A stretch of 64,000 nt of DNA, taken from contig BJKQ01000005.1 of assembly GCA_006538405.1 (NCBI GenBank), positions 682,001-746,000 on the forward strand. Direction: 5' to 3'. The notes beneath the pieces were generated by a model. It did not search any database. It worked only from the letters and a program-made list of their open reading frames with translations, and was not told the DNA's origin. Below, piece by piece: positions 20,670 through 32,843 of this stretch. The translations under genes and the position numbers were made by a program. Position 1 is the first letter of the stretch; every line of letters begins with the position of its first letter. This DNA is from Hansfordia pulvinata (lineage: Eukaryota; Ascomycota; Sordariomycetes; Xylariales).

Positions 20670-23600
20670 TCTGAGGTTGGCCGAGGCCGCGCAGGGTCAA
20701 AGGCGGAAGCCGGACTGCAGCACGGTGGGCGGGTGCGGAAGACAGAGCAGGCGGGGCGGGGTGAGGTGTCGAGATGCGTGCCGGCTCATACACACAGATA
20801 CATGATATAGGGTCTCCCGTGAGGTCGGAAAGCGACTCGCGGGGCAGGGGGCGGCAGCAAGGTGGCGGCGAGGGATCCGGCGGCGAGGTTGTGGGATGTC
20901 GTTAGAAGTCAAGGTCCAGTCGGGAAATGTAGGTAGGTAGTGGAGGCTCGGTAAAGCGAGGTACGGGACCTGGGGCATGCGAGGAATCTCGGGGAACCAC
21001 CGCACTGGGTTTCGTGGTAGGCGGTGTTGGTTAAATACAGGCCAGGCCAGAGCACGGCGCCTCCAGGGAGAGGAGGGCCTGGGAGCCAGAGCCGTGGGCC
21101 CTGGAGGTTCAGTAGCCGGCAGGCGGCGCAGCGCCCGAGGCAGGCTGAGGTCAGGGCTGAAGGTGAGCAGGGGCGAGTGGAGGTCTTCCATCCATCGACA
21201 TCCACGAGATGTATTGGCTGTTCGAGAGGCACCTCCGGCTTCGGTACCTTACCTTGCCCAGAATAGCCCGCCCCGCTCTGGCTGAGAGTTCCAATCCAAT
21301 GCAATAACCTCCATTGGATGGCCGCATGTACCCGGACCTGCCCGTCCATGACAGTGCCGTACTCGCACCGGGCTGTGGCTGGGACGTCCCTCAACCGCGG
21401 GCCCGGCGCGTGCACCAGCGCTCACACTGGAAATCGGACGTGCCTCTGACAGTACGGGGTGTCCGTCAAGACGCCCTCGAATCACGACCCTCGCACGCCT
21501 GTATGGAACGCAGACAGGGAAGGCATCTGCCGGGGCCGGCCCTGCGCGCCCCGGCGGTGCATAGGCACGTCCCCAGAATCCCACCTGACCGAGAGAGTTC
21601 ATTAGAGTTTGGTGGGTATTGGATGGCAAAGGCCCGGGATCGGGTCCCCCCCCCCCCATGTCTCGTACACCAACAACCCGCAGGCCTACATCCGATGTAA
21701 TTGCATCCATGTGGACGCTGTACGGAGCGACCGGGTACATCGATACCTACTAGAGTACACCTCCATCCAATACCACATGAAGCCGTCGCAGTGGGCACGA
21801 ACTGGAACCTGGGAACTGCTCGAGGGGGTTGTATCCACCAGCCGAGATGATCGGGTACGAGTAGTGGATGTACCGTGCCCCATCCATGCACGCCACGCTA
21901 CCTCGACGCGCAAGTAGCACATTCAACTGGAGGTACACCAGAGCATTTCCATCCACTGCTTCCACGAGCTTGCACCTAACCCAGGTGGATTGGATGTATA
22001 TGAGCTCCACTAACGCCTAGCGCCGAAGGTTCCATTTCGCGTACCAGACCCTCATCCACCTGGGCATTTCCCTTTCAACGTTGGCTCCGATCCTGGCACA
22101 GGACTGCCGGTGGTACGGATACCTCTTGCGCGGGAGTGCTAACCGGGAGTACGAGTATCTCATCCGACGGCTGTCGCTCAAATAGACGCCTACATCGTGC
22201 GCTTCTCACCAAGCATTTCAAGTCCATGGCAGTAGGTACCTGGCATCCATGGGCGACGGGACTGGGCGTTGGGCCAAGATATCTCCGGTATCATCAAACT
22301 GCCGCCAGCCGCGACCGTTATGCGAATTCTGGCTGTTTGGTTTGAGCTCTTCAAGGGGTTACTCGTACTCGTGTCATCATGTTGCCCCGTCTCCCGTTCT
22401 CGTCCCTGGGCTTGGATTGACGATGACATGGATGACAGGTGGGGGGTCTGCGGCGGCTGAGGGACCCAACACGAACGAACGCGCTTGTCTCGCCCCGTCG
22501 GTGGCAGACTCCGTATCCCCGATCTCGCCCCCGAGATCCACGAGATCCAATGGATGCTTTCTTTGCCTGCCCCGCCACTGGGGAATTTGCCAGCCTGGGC
22601 TCTGGGCCGACACGTCAGGCCCGTACTGACGGAGCAGCAGGTGTGTTGACGCCGCCACTGTTATGCCGCCGAATCACAGCGGGCGCACGGCGGACCGGGC
22701 AGATCCAATGCCAGCAGCAGTGCCTTGGGTACATCCCACCTCCAGTGCGATACACGTACGCGCACTGGATGCTCTCTATGGCGGAGGAGGTGCGGGCCGC
22801 CCGGCTTTGCCGTTCTGCTTGCGCTGATGTAAAGCCGCCGGTTCGATGTACGAGACTCGGTATGTAGGTCATCATGTCTGGTCTGTTAATGGATGTCGGG
22901 TACGCGACTGGAGTATGCTGCGTGTCTGCGGTGGGTGAGTGGCTGGCCCGGGTACTGCACACGTAGGGAGTACCTTTTCGGATTACTGGACATTAAGCGT
23001 GGTATGCAGAAGAGGGCCACAATATGGATGTTGCACCTGCAAGGCCTGTCCAAGGTGCCTGACCTGGCGGTACCTAATAAGTTGCCCTCCAGCTCCTTAA
23101 TGTACGGGCATCCAGTAGTTGACATTGATGTGTTCATATCACTGAAATATGAGTGGCCGTTCGACATGCGTACACTGGGCCGGACGCGCCCGCTATGACA
23201 TCGATGATGCCGCTGGGGCTACATGTATTGTTCCGGCCCGATTGAGCGTGTTGGTTCTGCCTTCCCATGTGCCTCGCAGAACAGTGTCGCTGCATGTGGC
23301 ATTATGAAGGGAGGTACCTCATGCAGGCATGCGTTGAATACCTGCCCGGTTCCCTTCCAATATTCGGCGCCAAATGCGTCAACATTGTTGCTCTCGATCG
23401 TCTGGTCAATGCAGCGACTTGGGTTGCATCAAATTCATGTTGGATGCCATAGATGCAGCTCTTGGGCGTTGATTGAGACATGACACTGCATGTGGCAGGC
23501 GCCGGCGAGCCAAAACCGCCCGCATCGTCCCTGCCTCCGAATCCAGGCCTGCTGACACCAGTTTCTAGTCCGAGCCATTCCAATCCGGTCGAGGCAATAA

Positions 23601-26600
23601 AGCCCCCATCCACTGCCACCATTTGCCCTCTCTACATGTATGTACAGTCAAATGCATCGCCATCCATGATACCTTCTCGCCTCAGATCTGAACGGGCCCG
23701 TCGGCGCCCCGCACAAGCACCTGCGTGGGCGTCACCCTGCCCGTCAACACCCCGCCAAGGTGGTCGGCCCATCATATCCGGCTGCTGAGGCTCACGCCCT
23801 CGCGATCTTCCCGACTCCTGCCCCGTTGGTTCACGTTAGCCTCGACATGTCCCCTCTCCTCTCCCGCCACCACCAATGTCTGAAGCTGGAGACTCCGAGT
23901 GTCCGTCCAACACCTCCGGCCATATTCCCGACTGGTTAGACCGCGCAATTATATCATTCGACACCCGCATCGTGCTAGGCCAAGAGTCCCCTAGAGCCCG
24001 CCCAAGTCAGCACAATTCTGCCTTGGTTTTGACGCACCCCGCCGACGACTGCCACCAAACCCATTCTCCGAATCAACCGTCCATCCAAGGGTCTATCTCT
24101 GCGGAGACTCTTATCGTCCTTGTCAGTGGACCCTGACGCGGACGAAATTCCGCCAGCCTTGCTTGGCTCGGCCAGCTTGTGGGCGCGGCCATATACGGGT
24201 ATTATGGCGGGCGACATGTTGACGATCCAAGACGCCCTCCGCCACATGTCTCGCCTGTCATCGATGCGGCCACCCTTGACTCGGTTCCAGATCGGCGTGG
24301 CTCGCCGCCCTTGATATGGGTCTGTGGGATACCCCTACACGCCACAAACACGCAGCTGCGTCCGACAACAGGCCGCTCGTGCCATGTGACTCGGGGCCTT
24401 CCAACTACGCGTACGTCACCTCCTGGTGCCCTTGGGTCTGGACTTTTGCTCCGCTCCCTGGTGGTCGACGTTGACGGCACAGACGTGGTGTGCTGCCTGC
24501 GCGACTAGCCGCTCGGTACCTCATTGGCGCTCGCGAGCGGCTGATCAAGGAGCTAACGCACGCTGGGCCAACGACAGGGCCTGTACGAGCGGCCAGGCTC
24601 CGCCAGCCGACGGGAACGTTGCTGCGATTTGCGACAATGATGTTGATGTCCAGAAGCAAAACTGCCTACAGTCTGGGACCGCCTGCAAAAGGAACAACGG
24701 CTAGTGAGGGCTTTGCGCTCTGTGATGATCGGCCCTGCATCCGCGCTCGGCGTGCGTGGTCCAGAGCGCCCAGATGCCCATTGTGCCTTCTTCGGCCACC
24801 TGCATCGGGTTGCAGGATGATCGTTCGATAGTCCCGGTTCCCCGGCGTGTCCTCGCAGTCCTAACACCATTACCGGGCATTGCCCAGCAGCTCAGAAGGG
24901 AAAACAGGCCTGAAAATCCCAACGTGAGGCTGTGTAGTGTCTCGGATTCCATCTCAAGGTTCCTGCCGCCACGTCGCCACTGACGTTTTGCCAGCGCTCT
25001 CGCCTCGAGCTCTGCGTGGCTGGGCGGTTGAAACAAATCAGACGGGCCCAGAGAACACTCATCCCCGAGGGCGGTTGCGAAATGCCTCTTTGAGCAAGTC
25101 GTCATTCAAGCCACAGTATTTCGACGTGTCCGCTATCCCTCCTCGCTCCATCTCCCTGCAGCTTCGCAACGCTCAATCTCTCTCTTTGATTGCCTGTCCC
25201 ATTCACGATCCTCTTCTGCATTTGGCGTTCCATATTCACATTTGGAACCGCCCAATACCGACCTATAATTACTCAGATTATGGCCGGGCATCTGGGCGAG
25301 GCCGCTGAAATGTCCAGTGGCAGTCTCGACACCTCCAAATGGAGACCGATTTCCCACATTAGTTTGTCTTTGTTTCTTCGGCACGGCGCGCTCTCAGCTG
25401 CCGAGCATGCCCAGTCATGGAGCAAGTGCGCCAGGCTATACGATTGTACGCGTAGCGGCCAGATACGTGGATGTCTACTTATTGATAGATGATGCCAGAT
25501 GCACCACAGGTTGATGCTGGGATGGCGTGGCAAATGCGGGCGTAAGAACGCAGCAAGACCGCAATGGGATTCCTGGAGTCCAGATATGCGCAGCAATAGA
25601 AGGGCACCAACACCGCACTGGAACCATTTCTCGTCGCCCATGCGACAAAGACGCCGGTAACTCGTTCATTGTGGGTGAGGAAAGGGCAGCATAACTTGAT
25701 CAATGTGTACATGAACGACCGTTCGCTCAGAAAAGAAGCAGTACTACGTACTTGCATGTCGGTTCTAAGGCAGTCACTATATCGGGGCTGACGATACAGG
25801 CCGCGCAAAGCGACCGGATGTCAGAGTTGTCATCGCGAGAAGATGCATCTCTGTTTAGGTAACGTATTGGTCCCAATAAATCAAAAATATGATCTAAAAA
25901 ACCAAGAAGGGGCCGATCGCGAATCTTTCAGGACGGTGACGGAAGACGGCTGAGGAGAGCGGCGGGGCGCAGAGCGCGGAGCGGGGCGGGGCATCAAAGT
26001 ATTTGATGTCGTTCTCGTTGCATGGCAGCCACCCGAGAGGGGCCGGCGACCGGGGAAAGAGCCAACGCACGCAAACGGAACCCCGGCGCGACTTCCTCCA
26101 ACCCGGCACTTATCGCCTTATGACTAATCGGCGAAACCGCAACGTCCGGGCAGAGTGCGTCGACTCACCCACCCTCCCTCCATGGAACATTTCAACTTGT
26201 GACAAAGTTTTCCCGCTTCGCCTCGTTGCCTGCTGCTATCCCGCCAAGTGTTGCGGGCATCAGACACCGCATTGGCCAGACGCCTGATCGGTCACTGCCG
26301 GGCTCGCCCGCGGACCGCGCGCCTCTCATCCGATCAGGCGCAAATGTAGCATGTGGCTGCCATTTCGTGTCATCCACTCCCACCAACCGCACTCGCCTTC
26401 GTGTTCCCGACCCTGGCGCTTCTCCGACGCCAGCCTACCAGCTTCAGTCTGACTCGACACGACCTAGACGGCCAGCCGCCCCTGAAGGTCCTGACTGGGT
26501 ACTCTATCCGACGTTCGCTTGCCTTATTTCCGTCCAGATTTCCTGATCCGCCCGCTTGCTGCGTAGGTATATTAACACATTAGGAATCTCTCAGCTCTTT

Positions 26601-26820
26601 ACGCAGCTCTTTGTAGTGTCCCCCTCCGGCTACTTCGTCTCAAAACCCATCGCTGCTTGTCTCATCAGCCGGGATCACTGCCCCGGAAGTCGTCCCACAG
26701 TCACTGAACTCTCACCATACTCTACGCCCTTGGTTACTTTTCGATACTGGGTGGACGTTCCCATTTCACCCTGCCCCCACGTTGCGGCCACGCCAATCCG
26801 CCGTGAAGTGAGAAGAGAGA
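20670..26820. other. Gene-free 6.1 kb
   Basis: No protein-coding signal I can defend. Open frames are short, on all strands, and lack domains or splice sites in phase. TACGAGTA/TACTCGTA motifs occur at 21856, 22150 and 22360. The last few hundred bases are the leader of the next gene. Non-coding RNA genes cannot be excluded. Confidence 0.5.
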
Positions 26821-28248
26821 ATGGGCGGGAACGCTTTTGCTTCGGGCTCCGACCCTCTGTACACGCCCCGGATGCCCCCAGACGTCTACAATACTACGCG
26901 CCAGGCCTGCCTCGACACTTTACAGAAGCTGTTCCGGCACGTCGCCATTCCCGTCGAGGGTCCCGCAAAGTTGGACTACGGCGACATTGATATTTTCCTC
27001 TCGCAGGACGAACAGAGCCTCGCGAACGATGGGCCCCGTGAAAATGGGAACACGGATACTGTGCAGACGTCCCTAGAGGTTGCCGCGAGAGAGCTGGGCG
27101 CCGTTCGAACCATCTCTACCAACGCGCATCTCCTAACGGCGGCGATCCCATGGCCCAAAAATCACCCCTACCAGTCCATGGTGGTCTTGGAGAGCATCCC
27201 CCGTCGTCAGGATCCGGTTGACCCATTGACGAGTCACAGCATTAATCCGTACTGGCCTGTGGGGGATGGCGAACTGTGGAACAACGGGTCGCAAGGGGGG
27301 CTAGAGGACAGATATATCCAGGTCGACCTGCACCTCAAGGCCTCATACGAGGAAATGCGATGGATGCTGTTTCGCTACGGGCACGGGGACATGTGGAACA
27401 TCCTCGGCAGCATCATTCGGCCGTTTGGACTGACGGCTGATGAGGTTGGCCTGCACATTCGCATCCCCGAGATTGAGGCCTCGAACCGAAAGAATTGCCG
27501 GGTGCTGCTGACGAAAGACCCGGAGCGAGTGCTAGACTTCTTGGGTTTGGACCACAACGATGGACAGTGGGAGCGGCCTTTCAAGTCAGTCGACGAGGCG
27601 TTTGATTACGCCGCTTGTTGCCGCCTGTTCTTTGTGCGACCATCTGGCGAGGGGCATGACGAGAGCATGCGAGAGGATGAGCTGGCGACAGGGCGGGACC
27701 GGCGTCGCGTCAAGGCTCGACCGCTATATCGCCAGTGGCGGGACGAATATGTGGCGACATGCAGGGCAAAAGGGCACTGCCGGTCCCGAGGTCTCACTCG
27801 AGAGACGGTGCGTGATGAGGCGCTGAGCACGTTTGGGGTACGCCAGGAATGGGAGTCGCGTCTGGCGGCCTTTCGCCGGGAGCAGCAGCGTGTCTCGCTG
27901 GCGCGCGAGGTGATCAAGCCCGCTCTGCCGCAGGGCGACAGCCTGATCGAGACACCCCAGATGCGGGGGCTGGCGGCTGCGACGATGAAGAAGGTCATCA
28001 TGCTGGGGGACACGAGCTTTGGAGACGAGAGGCTAGCAGCCGAGGCCGCGCAATTGAAGGATGATGAGGGCGTCTACGACGAGAAGGCGGTCGGCGACTT
28101 TGTGAGGGCCCACTGGCGCGCCACGCTTGCCGTCGCCAAAGAACGCAACCGCCGACACCAGATGCAGAGAAAAGCGGATGAGGCCAAGCTCAAGGCTATG
28201 CCGGGGGGCGCCGAGTCTGTGCCGGCAAGTGATGGGGTCGAAGGCTGA
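26821..28248 (+). CDS. Fungal protein with a nucleotidyltransferase-like fold
   Basis: A single-exon frame of 475 residues; ATG follows AGAGAGA. The N-terminus has GGNAF then PRMPPDVYNTTRQAC and LDYGDIDIFLS. A Gly-rich start followed by hDhDh, with a third acidic strand IQVDLHL about 100-150 residues later, matches the three-carboxylate layout of nucleotidyltransferase-fold enzymes. The middle (RYGHGDMWNILGSIIRPFGL, NRKNCRVLLTKDPERVLDFLGL) looks conserved-protein-like. The C-terminus is charged and helical (HWRATLAVAKERNRRHQMQRKADE). I recognise the general type as widespread in ascomycetes but know no characterised member. Substrate and partner are unknown; nucleotidyltransferase activity is an inference from the motif layout only. 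No neighbour suggests a pathway. Confidence 0.75.
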   Translation: MGGNAFASGSDPLYTPRMPPDVYNTTRQACLDTLQKLFRHVAIPVEGPAKLDYGDIDIFLSQDEQSLANDGPRENGNTDTVQTSLEVAARELGAVRTISTNAHLLTAAIPWPKNHPYQSMVVLESIPRRQDPVDPLTSHSINPYWPVGDGELWNNGSQGGLEDRYIQVDLHLKASYEEMRWMLFRYGHGDMWNILGSIIRPFGLTADEVGLHIRIPEIEASNRKNCRVLLTKDPERVLDFLGLDHNDGQWERPFKSVDEAFDYAACCRLFFVRPSGEGHDESMREDELATGRDRRRVKARPLYRQWRDEYVATCRAKGHCRSRGLTRETVRDEALSTFGVRQEWESRLAAFRREQQRVSLAREVIKPALPQGDSLIETPQMRGLAAATMKKVIMLGDTSFGDERLAAEAAQLKDDEGVYDEKAVGDFVRAHWRATLAVAKERNRRHQMQRKADEAKLKAMPGGAESVPASDGVEG

Positions 28249-30814
28249 GCCGAGCACCTTGTGGCCAGCTCACTGGGGTGAACAGTCATGGTCCAGTTTC
28301 ATTCCGTTGAAAGCTTGGGAGCATCGGTTACGAGCAGGAAGGGCATGGCATGTGCACGGCTGGTTGAGAAGACGATAGCTTGGAAGCAGCTTGGCTGGAC
28401 GAGGTCAAGACTGAGGTTTGGTTGCGACAAGAGAGAAGGGTGGCCTCGGCGTTTGAAGCGGGAGGCAGGAAGTACGCGACAGCCTTGGTGGACGGCGCGA
28501 GGGACGAGATGGAGGTTATACAATCATGATTGAGCGAGCTGCTGTAGCGATGGATATCTGCCCCAATGCCAAGCGCGTCTACACTTCCAATGACGCAGAC
28601 CAACGGGAGTTTGCCTACCTAGGTTGTCACACAAAAAGAGAATCTCCGACCCGGCTCGGAGCTCAGCGGCGACTCGCCTCGTCGTCATACATGGACGAGG
28701 CGATGCGCGCGAGGGCAGCAGCCCGCACGTCGGTGCAAAGTCGGGGCCGGAGTCGAGGCGAGTCCCAAGGACGGACGGGGTGAAACAAAAGGCAGAGGAG
28801 CGCGAGAAGAAGCCGACGTTTTCCCCTTCTCGCTCGACCCGTATTATACATGTAAGCAGGAAAGTTTTGGGTGCGTGGTGAGTGGACGAATGGGTAGGTA
28901 CGTAGGCATGTATTTGGGTGGGATTCCATTGTGTGTGGGGGGGAGGAGGGGTGGTTGTGATGCGGCAGAGCCCGCCGGGACTCGGACTTCGGGGTCGAAA
29001 TGATGCCGGGCAGGGCTTCGCCGGGGACCCGCCCCGGAGGCAGACGGCGGACCCACGCCGACCTGTTTTCCTTCCACTCTCTCTTATTATGCCATCCAGT
29101 GCCAGTGCCATGTGCCAATGTGCGATTTCCCCGAGCGCTAACTAGAGATTGTTAATAAGAGGTAGTATGTAAGTAGTAGGCAGGCGAGGTAGGCTTGCGC
29201 CCGAGGTACCTTGGCACCGCCTGGTGGTGATGTGAATTCTTTCTTTTTTTTTCTTCTCTGCCCAATCTCGTCGCATGGCCTGCACGATACGATTCTCGCC
29301 GCTCCCCTGGGCGCGCGGGGAGGGCTGGGATCGCGCCCACATATCCCATCCCGGTTGAGCACGTCGGTCCTCTCCGCGCTTGCTGTCGTGTGTGTATGCG
29401 ATGCTTATCCTCTTCTCTGGCGCAGGTTTGGTGATTTGGCTGGCGGCAGAATGACGACGATGATGCCGATGGTGATGCCCCCTCCCCCCGAGAGGAGAAA
29501 ACATGTGCCCGTCATCGCTCGTTGCCCGGCCCGGCCCCGACTGACCGACCGACCGACCTTGGCCGTCTTCTTTGCCACGTCGTCGTAGCTACATCACGAC
29601 TTTTTTTTTTCTTTTTTTAATCTTTATCATTTTTTCTCCTTCTTTTTGGGTGGTCGTCTTGGGAATGGTCTTGGCCCTCGACGATGGAAGAAACACACGC
29701 ACAAAAGTCCCTCCGTTCCATCTTTTCATTGGGGGAACCCCCGAACCCCGGAACCCACCGCCCCATACCGTAAGTCAGTAAAGTACACAGGCACTATCCA
29801 TCGCGCGAACAGACAGCGCACGCAACGCACACGCCGCCACCTCTCGGCAGTCGGCCCCAAGAAACCCTCCAGTCGCCCCAGTAGCGTTCTTTTCCCGCAT
29901 GTCAATGACATCCCATCCACATGTGTTAGGTATGTACGTTACAAAGGGTGCGAGTAGCCTAATAACTTACCTAGTGATATAATTCGTAACCCCGTTTCCA
30001 GCCAACGAACGTGTCGGCGTTCCGGGACGCCGGGGGGCTTTTTCAAAAGTCCCACCTATGACATGTATGCTGCGACTAAGTTAGCATCATTCCCACAATC
30101 TCTGTGTGTGTGTCTGTGCCGAGTGGGGGGAGGGGGTGTGTGCTCGTAATAAAGTTGACAACTTCGGTCCTGTCAGTGAAGAGAGAGAGAGAGAAGAATC
30201 TCGGCCCAATCCGCACTTTTGGCTCGCCTTACGTGCCGTGTCCCCTGAACCGAACCGAACCCCGGTCCGGCTCGCCCCCCGAGCCCCGCTGCAGAGCATC
30301 AGTAGCAGCAGATCAGAGCAATCGCCGACGGCCGACCTTTTTCTTGTTTATTCGGTCCCCCTACCTTAGGGCAATCGTGCACATCTCGTCATGATCGGGC
30401 CCGGCCTTGTCATGCGAATGGACGTGACAAGCCCGCCCCCCCCCTTCCCGTGCCCTGTGGACGCGAACCGTATCATAAATACAACCGCGATAATCAACCC
30501 GACTTTCGAATCAGAAGTTCCCTCTAGTTACCTTACCCAGCTTTGTCACTATCCATTTCTCTAGCAGGCATCACCAGGCTACCCTAGCTACCTACCTTAC
30601 CTACGCTACTAGCATTCCACTTACACGAAGCCTCCACCACTTGGTAACTTACAACACCTGCCAGCAGCTTTCCTACAATATCTCCCATTCCTCGACTCTC
30701 TCATCTCCATTCCCTTTCTTTCCTCTCTCTCTCTCTCTCTCTCTCTATAGTCCTCGTCCTGCCTACCTCTCAAAGACTGGCATACCACTCCCCGACCCCC
30801 GCCCGTCTGCCAAC
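28249..30814. other. Intergenic and P450 leader, no gene seen
   Basis: No coding frame is supported. The region contains poly-T and poly-C tracts near 29236, 29600 and 30437, and a CT run at about 30723-30749 ending in TATAG, which could be a 5'-UTR intron acceptor of the P450 transcript. Confidence 0.5.
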
Positions 30815-32688
30815 ATGATCGAGGCTGTCAAGTCCCAGGCCCTCGGCTTCTACGAGTCCCAGCCTCTCTGGGTCTCCGCCACCACCTCCCTCGCCGTCGT
30901 CGCCGGCGCCACGGTCCGTAAAAGCCCTCCCTCTCCCTGCCGTTCCCCCCTCTGTACATGTGACATGCACGCCCCAGCTTGAAGAGAAAAAGTAGAAGAG
31001 GGGGCGAAGAGGGGAACAAAAAGAAGTGAAGAAGCGAGAGAGACAAGATAGAGAAAAGGAGAGAAAAACACCCCAAAAACACACACACACTGACTTGACC
31101 ATCACTCTCAGTTCCTCTACACAATCCTCACAGACAGAATCAGCCATGTCCCCGGCCCCTGGTACGCCAAATGGACCGGCCTCGTCTTATCCTACTACCA
31201 GTTCGTCGGCACCAGCCAGCAATACATCCTTGGGCTGCATCGGACACATGGTAAGCATCCGCGGCTCGGCAAGTCGACAGTCTCGACTCTCTCTTTTCCT
31301 TTCCTTTCTATCTCTCTCTTCCCTCCCCGAAGCAAACCACACGACGCGGCTGACACCCGTCCCCCCACAGGCCCCGTGGTCCGCATAAGCCCGGACGAGG
31401 TCCACGTGGCCGACGGCGACGCCGCGCAGCAGGTCCACGCCGTCAAGAACGAGTTCCCCAAGACCCGCTGGTACCGCCAGTTCATCCCGGGCGTCGAGAA
31501 CATCTTCAACACCGTCGACATCGACTTCCACCGCCGCCACCGCCGCCTCTTGTCGGCCCCCATGTCCGAGTCCTCCCTCAAGCAGTTCTGGCCCCAGATC
31601 GACGCCAAGGTCCGCCGCGCCATCGCCCAGATCGACGCCGAGATGGCCCCCGCCGCCCGCGGCGCCGCCGACGTCGCAAAGTGGTGGCTCTTCATGGCCA
31701 CCGACATCATCGGCCAGCTGAGCTTCGGCAGCTCCTTCGACATGCTCGAGTCCGACCAGTTCAACCAGTACGCCCGCGACCTCCAGGAGACCGTCCTCAC
31801 CCAGAACGTCCGCCTCGCCGTCCCCAGCATCAGCGGCAGCTGGTACTCCCAGTACATCCCCGCCGCCCGCAAGGCCAAGGAGTGCGCCGAGCGCGTCGTC
31901 GCCTATGCCGCCGAGTCCCTCGGCCGCCACCACGACATGGCCAACAACGACCCCGACAACATGGCTCCCACCCTCCTCTCCAAGCTGTACAAGGCCGAGG
32001 ACACCCTGACCATGCCCGAGATAGTCGCCGAAGCCATGGCGTACATCGTCGCAGGGAGCGACACCACCGCCAACACCCTGACCTATCTGATCTGGGAGAT
32101 CTGCCGACACCCCGAGATGCGAAAGCGCCTGGTGCACGAGGTCGCGGCCCTGCCCGACGACATGACACAGGCCGACCTCAAGGACTGCACATTCCTGACC
32201 CAGTGCATCGAGGAGGTCTTGCGCCTGTACAGCAGCGCCCCCGGCGCTCTGCCGCGCCGAGTCCCGGCCGGGGGCGCTACCTTGGCCGGCGTCTATGTCC
32301 CGGCTGGCCTGACCGTCAACACTTCGGCCTACTGCATGCATCGCGACCCCAGGGTTTTCCCCGACCCTGAGACCTTCGACCCCTCTCGGTGGGAGAACCC
32401 GACCAAGGCCATGAAGAATTCGTTCATGCCATTTGGAGGTGGTTCCCGAGGTGCGTGATCCAAAGAAACCCCCCAGGCTGACGCCTCATCTGCTAATGCG
32501 TTGATACAGTGTGCCTCGGTCTGCACCTGGCCTATCTCGAGGTCCGCCTGGCAACGGCCCGCTTCTTCCGCAAGTTCCCCAACGCCAAGCTCTCGACCCG
32601 CGAGGGCTTCGCCGACGAAGACATGGACCAGTTGATTTGGTTCCTCATGACCCCCAAGGGCCATCGCTGCCTGATCGAGGCATCGTAG
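30815..32688 (+). CDS. Cytochrome P450 monooxygenase
   Basis: Exons 30815-30913, 31112-31250, 31371-32450 and 32510-32688 join to 498 residues. An N-terminal hydrophobic anchor (WVSATTSLAVVAGAT) places it on the ER membrane, followed by the hinge HVPGPWYAKWTG. Hallmarks are complete: oxygen-binding helix AGSDTTANT (about residue 306), ExxR in EEVLR (about 359), FDPSRW and the haem loop FGGGSRVCLG with the cysteine ligand near 442. It would need a NADPH-P450 reductase. The first donor is GTCCGT (unusual); the others are GTAAGC and GTGCGT. No polyketide, peptide or terpene synthase lies nearby, so it is an isolated P450. Family number and substrate cannot be assigned by eye. Its 3' end lies 155 bp from the converging TRAPPC12 gene. 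Confidence 0.92.
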
Positions 32689-32843
32689 CCTAAAACGCAC
32701 AGTCGATGGATCCATTGCCCATGTCGGGAGGAACGGGAGGTGGAACCGAGGTGTACTCCAAAGAGCCGTGTGTTGAACTTGCATGGATGGTCACAGTCGT
32801 CCCTCATATGTCATAATCGTTAGCATTGCGTTTCGTTGAATGA

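Noticed and set aside
20697..21740. Minus-strand frames of 160-170 residues upstream of the transcription factor
   Set aside because: Mutually overlapping, no domain, no splice sites in phase with the zinc-cluster exon; only the small 20653-20669 exon remains a credible extension.
31187..32341. 384-residue open frame opposite the P450 gene
   Set aside because: Antisense shadow of a GC-rich coding exon; the plus strand encodes all P450 hallmarks.
30815..32688. Secondary-metabolite cluster around the P450
   Set aside because: Neighbours are TRAPPC12, mL40 and a nucleotidyltransferase-like gene; no core synthase, transporter or other tailoring enzyme is nearby.
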